In this document: piece by piece, positions 59,166 to 64,000 of the stretch | Layout: each line of letters begins with the position of its first letter | Position numbering within the stretch: the first letter of the stretch is position 1 | Source: Ricordea florida | Lineage: Eukaryota; Cnidaria; Anthozoa; Corallimorpharia; Ricordeidae | Length of the DNA stretch: 64,000 nucleotides | Assembly: GCA_949710005.1 (NCBI GenBank) | Contig: OX453275.1 | Location: forward strand, 6,744,481 to 6,808,480 | Reading direction: 5' to 3' | The notes under the pieces: model-generated | Seen by the model: the letters and a program-made list of their open reading frames with translations, nothing else | What the model was told of the DNA's origin: nothing | Databases searched by the model: none | Translations under genes and position numbers: made by a program

Positions 59166-60392
59166 ATGACGTCTGAAAAAATTAATCCAAATAGAATTCC
59201 TCGTGAGCCATTTGGTTTGAAAGCAGAATCAACAATGAACCGAATTACTCTCAATCCATCATCTGCTAGCCCCGGAGAAACATTATATATAAATATTCCA
59301 AAACTTTCTGAGAATTTAGTGATTGTACCTGGAAGCGTATCTCTGTTATTTGATTTAGATGTAGATGGACATGCTAATAATACAGTTGTGAATAATGTAG
59401 GTAGTAATCTTGTATCTAGACTTAGAGTTCTTTTTGGTGGTGAAACATTACAGGATACACAAAGATATGATCTTTTTCAAACCTATCATGACTTATTCTT
59501 AACAGATGAAGAACGTGAAGATAGATTAAAACAAGGTATTTCTTCTGAAAACATGAGAAAGCTAAGGACAAATGCGGGTGATAAGAAAACACAAGATGTT
59601 AAGGCAGTGGCCCTTGCATCAGTACATAACACCAAGTATCGTATACCACTAAACCATCCTATTCTAAACGATCATGGAGTTTTCTATCCAAAAGCTCTAG
59701 ATCATCATCTAATATTTGAGATTACACTTGCCCCAGTTAATGATATTGTTGTTTATTCTGACACTACTAAGACTCCATCTTATTCAATCAAAAACCTTGA
59801 GTTAGAATATTCTTCCATTTCAAGTGAATACTTGGCTCGTGAGGCACAAGCAGCTTATCAGGTTGGAAAAGGATTCTTTTACGAAAATGTTACTCAACAC
59901 AAAACTTTTACATTTTCCATAGGCGGTGATGGTGTTATCAATCAGCATATTAATCTACCAAGAAGATCAATGACTGGGATATTATGTTTGTTTACATCAC
60001 CAACCGCAGCAGGTGCACGTAACTCTGAGAATTTTTACAACCCAGGTATCACCTCGATTAATATAGATGTTGATGGAGTGCCAAATCGTTTATACTCTAA
60101 GGGGATGATACCATCGGATCTATGGGAGTCGGTAAAGAAACGTTTCGGAAGAGATGGTGTAAAGGAAAAGGAATTTTATGCTGATAAGTTTGCTCTTTGG
60201 GTTGATATGAGAACTCACCCTGATAATGGTATTCATGGTGGCGGACTAGCATTAAACAATACACAAGATGGTGTAAAACTAGAAATTAAAAGAAAACAAG
60301 TCGGATCTGGAATAATAACATGCCATATGTTTGTTGTGGCTGACGCAATGATGGAAATAATGAATTCAGGTTTGAGATCAATAAAGTACTAA
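59166..60392 (+). CDS. Probable major capsid protein, 408 aa
   Basis: Nearly collinear with the copy A protein. The main change is a shorter loop around residue 335 (GRDGVKEKEFY). Beta-rich, no membrane segment, strongly conserved over its whole length (for example LVIVPGSVSLLFDLDVDG, GVINQHINLPRRSMTGIL). Capsid role is inferred as for copy A. Its conservation exceeds that of the small membrane proteins, as expected for a shell protein. Confidence 0.8.
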   Translation: MTSEKINPNRIPREPFGLKAESTMNRITLNPSSASPGETLYINIPKLSENLVIVPGSVSLLFDLDVDGHANNTVVNNVGSNLVSRLRVLFGGETLQDTQRYDLFQTYHDLFLTDEEREDRLKQGISSENMRKLRTNAGDKKTQDVKAVALASVHNTKYRIPLNHPILNDHGVFYPKALDHHLIFEITLAPVNDIVVYSDTTKTPSYSIKNLELEYSSISSEYLAREAQAAYQVGKGFFYENVTQHKTFTFSIGGDGVINQHINLPRRSMTGILCLFTSPTAAGARNSENFYNPGITSINIDVDGVPNRLYSKGMIPSDLWESVKKRFGRDGVKEKEFYADKFALWVDMRTHPDNGIHGGGLALNNTQDGVKLEIKRKQVGSGIITCHMFVVADAMMEIMNSGLRSIKY

Positions 60393-60435
60393 CTGCGGAA
60401 TAGATTTAAAAACCTTTAGTTATGATACAAAAATC

Positions 60436-61062
60436 ATGGAAGAACTACGAGAAAAAATACCATTCCATTGTATCATAACCGGCCCAACAAATTGTGGAAA
60501 AACAAAGTACCTCATTAATCAACTAAGAGGGCCATTCCGAAAAATTTTTGATTATATTGTTTTAATATGCCCAACCTATTCCAAAAATAAAACCTATCAT
60601 AATTTTGCCCGAGGAGATAAACGTTTCTTTGTATTGTCACCAGATGCTAGTAACATTGATGAGATTAATGAATTGTTAAATGATTGTCAAACTTTATTCT
60701 CAGGAACAAATACATTAATAATTTTAGATGATTGTGCTGTATCTAATGATTTGAAGAAGCGATCAAACAAGTTTATAGATTTAGCATTCTCCGGAAGACA
60801 TCATGGTTTATCAGTTTGGGTTCTCACTCAGCAATTAACATCCATAGCAAAACCATTCCGTGAAAATGTAGCTTGTGTTGTTACTTTTCATAATCCATCA
60901 CAGAAGGGTATGAAGATGTTTTTTGAAGATTATGGAGGCGATTTGGATTATGAAACTGGTAAAAAATTTGTACAACTCTTGAAAACAGAAAAATATTCTA
61001 GGTTATGTTTTAGTTTGCGATACCCATTTAATTGTTATTTGGAAGTGCCAAACGGAGCGTAG
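60436..61062 (+). CDS. Packaging-type P-loop ATPase, 208 aa, altered C-terminus
   Basis: Walker A GPTNCGKT (16-23), Walker B LIILDD (94-99), NPSQKGMKMFF conserved. The normal end, Glu-Val-Ile-stop in copy A, is replaced by Val-Pro-Asn-Gly-Ala-stop because about 50 bases are inserted (61,045-61,096) between two GAAGTG words. The catalytic part is unaffected. Box ATTTAAAAACCTTTAG at 60,403-60,418 precedes the ATG. Confidence 0.9.
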   Translation: MEELREKIPFHCIITGPTNCGKTKYLINQLRGPFRKIFDYIVLICPTYSKNKTYHNFARGDKRFFVLSPDASNIDEINELLNDCQTLFSGTNTLIILDDCAVSNDLKKRSNKFIDLAFSGRHHGLSVWVLTQQLTSIAKPFRENVACVVTFHNPSQKGMKMFFEDYGGDLDYETGKKFVQLLKTEKYSRLCFSLRYPFNCYLEVPNGA

Positions 61063-61096
61063 CGAAGTGCGGAACTAGACCAAAGGGAGTAACCTG
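61045..61096. repeat. GC-richer insert at the ATPase stop, flanked by GAAGTG
   Basis: Relative to copy A an extra segment containing CGGAGCGTAGCGAAGTGCGG interrupts the sequence GGAAGTGATTTAA, with GAAGTG on both sides like a 6-base duplication. It provides a new stop (TAG). It is not clearly related to the copy A double hairpins. Confidence 0.55.
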
Positions 61097-61133
61097 AAGT
61101 GATTTAAAAATAATCCATATATTACCACAAAAG

Positions 61134-61685
61134 ATGACAAGCGTAGAAGATTATATTGATGAAAAGGCTGAAGGGAAGACAGAGGTAAAAGACAATGTAA
61201 AATCTGATGATATTGAAATAAAACAAGAATCACTAGCTATTCTCGCAGCTCTTGGAACTACAAAGGAATATTTAGGAGTTGAAATGAGTTTGGGTGATAT
61301 AAAAAAATTATCAGAAAAAGATGTAGAAAAATATTTTAATCGTTATCAAGCGGTAATGGGTAAAAAAATTAACGGTGGATTGGTTGATTCATCCCTTCAA
61401 TTAGTTTCCAAACTTATTTCTTATTTAGTTCCGGTTGATGATATAGAAGCTCTTTGTGTGGATTTGAAGAATGATGATTTGGTTAATCGCGAACTAACAA
61501 ACATTGTAGGGCTCTTAGCATTGAAAGCAGGAAGATTGGCAGCACTTGCTAGCGGTATATTTCAGGTTGCTAAGCATGTTAAAATAGGAAAAATACAGCA
61601 AGTTACAAGTACTAATACAGATGATTCTAACAAAACTGAGCAAGATACTAAGCAAGGTGTTGATGGGTATGATACTGTTTACTAA
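61134..61685 (+). CDS. Conserved element protein of 183 aa
   Basis: Homologue of the copy A 180-aa protein. Core KYFNRYQAVMGKKINGG and LTNIVGLLALKAGRLAALAS is identical. Acidic, variable ends. In contrast to A it has a 71-base upstream gap with GATTTAAAAATAATCC at 61,101-61,116, a promoter-like box. Function unknown. Confidence 0.85.
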   Translation: MTSVEDYIDEKAEGKTEVKDNVKSDDIEIKQESLAILAALGTTKEYLGVEMSLGDIKKLSEKDVEKYFNRYQAVMGKKINGGLVDSSLQLVSKLISYLVPVDDIEALCVDLKNDDLVNRELTNIVGLLALKAGRLAALASGIFQVAKHVKIGKIQQVTSTNTDDSNKTEQDTKQGVDGYDTVY

Positions 61686-61729
61686 GCATTCCTAAGTGGT
61701 CTAAAGATTTCTTAATGATATGTAAAATA

Positions 61730-62209
61730 ATGTCTGAAGAAAATGAACAAGTTGATCGAGGTGAAACGGAACAAATTACAGCTGATCCCAAACCAGAAAA
61801 TAAAGATACTAAAAAACGAGAAAAAAATCCTAAAAAAGTAGCAGCAGGTAAGAAATTAGCCGAATATAATAAAAAAGCAAAAGATGCATTAGCCAGGGAG
61901 ATGAAACGCGAAGAAAAAATAAAACAGGAAGAAGAGACTAATGAAAATACATATAGTGAATCAAAATCATGGCTACCAGAGTTATCTTTTACTACTGTTT
62001 TATCTGTTGTTGGATTAGGGTTTACAGCATTTGATCTTTTTATGAGATATCAGGAAAAAGCCAGGTCTGAATATTCTAATAGGATACCTGATTTATCACA
62101 AGTACCACAAATACCACAACCTTTTCAAGCCCCTCCCATAAAGATTCATAATCCACAAAAAAATACTCAAGCGACACCCCTCGATCGTCCAAAAATTGGA
62201 ATGATGTAA
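61730..62209 (+). CDS. Element protein with one membrane helix, 160 aa
   Basis: I choose ATG 61,730 over 61,715: copy A starts Met-Ser-Glu at the same place, and the TCTAAAGATTTCTTA box (61,700-61,714) would otherwise touch the start codon. Charged N-terminal helix, membrane helix FTTVLSVVGLGFTAFDLFM, then a Pro/Gln tail longer than in A (IPQPFQAPPIKIHNPQK), ending KIGMM. No hairpin insert. Function unknown. Confidence 0.82.
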   Translation: MSEENEQVDRGETEQITADPKPENKDTKKREKNPKKVAAGKKLAEYNKKAKDALAREMKREEKIKQEEETNENTYSESKSWLPELSFTTVLSVVGLGFTAFDLFMRYQEKARSEYSNRIPDLSQVPQIPQPFQAPPIKIHNPQKNTQATPLDRPKIGMM

Positions 62210-62277
62210 TTAATAATTATTTTTTTTTTTACTACATAAAGTCATTTAAAAGTTTCTTACTGATGTAGTAAAAAATC

Positions 62278-62496
62278 ATGTCAAACGAAAATAAACTTGT
62301 GAAAACTGTTACTGATTCCGCAGTCCTTATCGGATTAGCAGCCGGAGTAGGATATGTAGCTAAAAAGATGATGAAAGAATCATTTATGAATGACCCATCC
62401 TCAAGTATTACAAATTATGCAAAATGGGTAGCTGTATTATCTGGAAGTATGTATCTAAAAACATATTTAGAGGAACAAAAGATTTTACCAAATTAA
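62278..62496 (+). CDS. Small membrane element protein, 72 aa
   Basis: Differs from copy A at only a few positions. Hydrophobic segments AVLIGLAAGVGYVAKK and WVAVLSGSMYLKTYL. Box TTTAAAAGTTTCTTACTGAT at 62,244-62,263. Ends 12 bases before the next ATG. Confidence 0.82.
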   Translation: MSNENKLVKTVTDSAVLIGLAAGVGYVAKKMMKESFMNDPSSSITNYAKWVAVLSGSMYLKTYLEEQKILPN

Positions 62497-62508
62497 CGAA
62501 TATAAAAA

Positions 62509-62901
62509 ATGGCAACAATAGCATTTATGATTGGAGGAGCTATATTGAATGCAACAACATTTGTTGGCGGATCATATCTTGCAAAATATCTCTCAGGTGA
62601 TAAAACAGATGCGGAGAAAATAAGACACGATAAAGCAATGGAAAAATATCAAAGAGATTACGCAGAATATCAGAAAAATAGACAGAAACTAATGGATTGG
62701 AAAATAAAGAAAAAAGATGAAAAATATCAAGCATCAAAAAATATTTCAACCACAAATGAACAATTTGCATTATATGAACAAATGCAAGAACCTAAATTCT
62801 CTGATTATTATAGACCTAGTAACAATCAAAAGATGGGCGAAATGGCATATGTAGGCGGTGGTATGTTGGCTTTAGGTTATATGACTAGTAAATTTTTTTA
62901 G
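62509..62901 (+). CDS. Small membrane/coiled-coil element protein, 130 aa
   Basis: Same length as copy A. N-terminal membrane segment (FMIGGAILNATTFVGGSYLA), Lys/Tyr/Gln-rich charged helix, C-terminal hydrophobic segment (YVGGGMLALGYMTSKFF). Probably cotranscribed with the 72-aa gene. Confidence 0.82.
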   Translation: MATIAFMIGGAILNATTFVGGSYLAKYLSGDKTDAEKIRHDKAMEKYQRDYAEYQKNRQKLMDWKIKKKDEKYQASKNISTTNEQFALYEQMQEPKFSDYYRPSNNQKMGEMAYVGGGMLALGYMTSKFF

Positions 62902-62924
62902 GTAATTGTATGTGATTAGTTTAA

Positions 62925-62940
62925 AGATTTCTTACTGATG
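62925..62940 (+). promoter_or_regulatory. Late-type promoter box of the coiled-coil gene
   Basis: TTTAAAGATTTCTTACTGAT, then GAGTAAAAAATC, precedes the ATG at 62,952. It is the same string as before the copy A homologue (4,024-4,058, minus) and close to that of the 72-aa gene. Confidence 0.55.
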
Positions 62941-62951
62941 AGTAAAAAATC

Positions 62952-64000
62952 ATGGCAGAAGGAGGAGATATACCATTAGAGGATTTACCAAGAGATAATG
63001 ATGATGATGATTATGATTATGATGATACTCCACCCCCGGGTAGACCTCCAAATCGTCGACCGGGAACCCCACCTCCAAGGCGAGATTTAGTCGATGATGA
63101 TGATGATGATGATGGTGATAACACATTTTACCAAAGTCCAAATACATCTACATCTGTTGATCAAGGCTATCTTGGTTATTCAGAATATATGGCTGAAAGA
63201 AAACGTCTTCAATGGGAAATAAAAGATGAAGAGAAAAACCCAGCAAATATTAGAGAAAGAGATAAGGAATATGATAGAAGGCAAGAAGCAGGTCAAAAAC
63301 TCAAACGTTATTTACCAGGCTTTAATCCTGATGTTGCAACATTTAATGTTGAATTTGGAAAAGATGGAAGTATAATAGGAAAATATAGTAACAGGACTAA
63401 TGCCGCGGCACATATAATACTTGATAAAGATGGAAATCTTAAGCTTGAAGATTTGCCAAAAACAATGAGAAAAGAACTAGGTGCTGATTATTCAACAATG
63501 TTAGATAAATATAATGATGCTATATCAAAATTTAATGAAGAAAAAGAAAAAAATAAGGAATTAAATAATATCGCAGAGGGGTTGATGGTAGAAATAAATA
63601 CACATCCACAGGAGATAGAGCGATATATTGAAAAAGAAAAAGAACTACGTGAATTCATTGAGAGACAGCAGGTAGAAAAATCTGAGATTAAAAGTCTTTT
63701 TGATCAAACTGTTAAACAGAATATAGAATTAAAAATACAAGTTGAGAAGATTTTGGAAGAAGTAAAATTATACAAAGAAGAAATAGACAAATATAAGAAG
63801 GGTAAATTAAATTTATCAAATTTAGAGCAAAGTAAAGAGAGATTACAATCAGAGGTTGATAAATTAAATGAACAAATTAGAAATAAAACAATTTCTATAG
63901 AAGAACAAATATCAGATATTGATGGGCGAAAAGAAGAAATACTTAAAAATTTACCATTGCGGGAGAGATTAAAATACATCTTTAAAAAGTATGGGTTTAC
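62952..64000 (+). CDS. Coiled-coil element protein (partial, 349 codons seen)
   Basis: Homologue of the copy A 408-aa protein, cut by the window edge before its membrane segments. Acidic Asp runs (about 14-22 and 47-54) flank a Pro/Arg linker PPPGRPPNRRPGTPPPRRD that copy A lacks and that matches the copy B polymerase linker. The coiled coil (about 175-330) is almost the same as in A. Function unknown; probably a membrane-anchored structural protein. Confidence 0.85.
   Translation, partial: MAEGGDIPLEDLPRDNDDDDYDYDDTPPPGRPPNRRPGTPPPRRDLVDDDDDDDGDNTFYQSPNTSTSVDQGYLGYSEYMAERKRLQWEIKDEEKNPANIRERDKEYDRRQEAGQKLKRYLPGFNPDVATFNVEFGKDGSIIGKYSNRTNAAAHIILDKDGNLKLEDLPKTMRKELGADYSTMLDKYNDAISKFNEEKEKNKELNNIAEGLMVEINTHPQEIERYIEKEKELREFIERQQVEKSEIKSLFDQTVKQNIELKIQVEKILEEVKLYKEEIDKYKKGKLNLSNLEQSKERLQSEVDKLNEQIRNKTISIEEQISDIDGRKEEILKNLPLRERLKYIFKKYGF

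Larger units (their letters stand above)
53784..64000 (+). mobile_element. Polinton/Maverick-class virus-like element, copy B (right end outside window)
   Basis: Nine genes in the same order as copy A: polymerase, integrase (reverse), capsid, ATPase, 183-aa, 160-aa, 72-aa, 130-aa and a coiled-coil gene that runs off the window. It lacks the 60-aa and 273-aa genes of copy A. The left limit is taken at CTGGCACATTT (53,784-53,794), the motif repeated at the end of copy A. All frames are open. Substitutions relative to A are numerous and often silent. Confidence 0.9.

Noticed and set aside
53869-64000. Copy B as a recent inverted duplication of copy A
   Set aside because: Many silent and replacement differences, and two gene-content differences, indicate separate, older divergence.

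Overview
The window is animal nuclear DNA, most likely from an anthozoan cnidarian (coral or sea anemone). Intron-containing host exons with clean GT/AG junctions sit among many short DNA transposons, tRNA-derived SINEs, Penelope-type hammerhead motifs, a non-LTR retrotransposon and a BEL/Pao retrotransposon. The species cannot be named from the sequence alone.

Both ends are occupied by large virus-like Polinton/Maverick-class elements. Copy A (1 to about 14,480; runs off the left edge) and copy B (about 53,780 to 64,000; runs off the right edge) are in opposite orientation, their polymerase ends facing each other across about 39 kb. Each encodes a protein-primed family B DNA polymerase of about 1,400 aa with SAP, zinc-finger and HNH modules, a retroviral-type integrase convergent with and overlapping the polymerase gene, a probable major capsid protein, a packaging-type ATPase, and a row of small membrane or coiled-coil proteins. 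All visible reading frames are intact. Silent and amino-acid differences are spread throughout, so the copies look like separate insertions of related elements and not a recent duplication. Most genes have an A/T-rich TCTAAAGATT-like box about 30 bases before the ATG, recalling the TCTA late promoter of Mavirus/CroV. The polymerase genes and one 273-aa gene carry a different box, TTTAAAAAGAA.

The most unusual signal is a set of 28-30 base GC-rich double-hairpin inserts in AT-rich copy A. One lies in frame in both overlapping genes (integrase and polymerase), one lies in frame in a 151-aa gene, and one is intergenic. The two coding inserts are absent from copy B.

Host genes: the last exon of an ankyrin-repeat protein (14,702-14,818, +), directly beyond copy A; a five-exon gene for a CNBD2-like cyclic-nucleotide-binding protein (29,070 to 23,749, -); a secreted repeat-peptide precursor (36,908-37,186, -); and two exons of an SLC49A4/DIRC2-like transporter (49,733-53,240, +), the second just before copy B. 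Both elements therefore seem to lie in host introns.

Between the genes are hAT-like and PIF/Harbinger-like miniature elements (several with readable target duplications), palindromic elements, three Penelope-type fragments, a perfect hammerhead core at 36,575, a 106-bp satellite with higher-order structure at 34.1-35.3 kb, and a decayed BEL/Pao element (40,450-47,108) interrupted by a foldback transposon that keeps part of its transposase.
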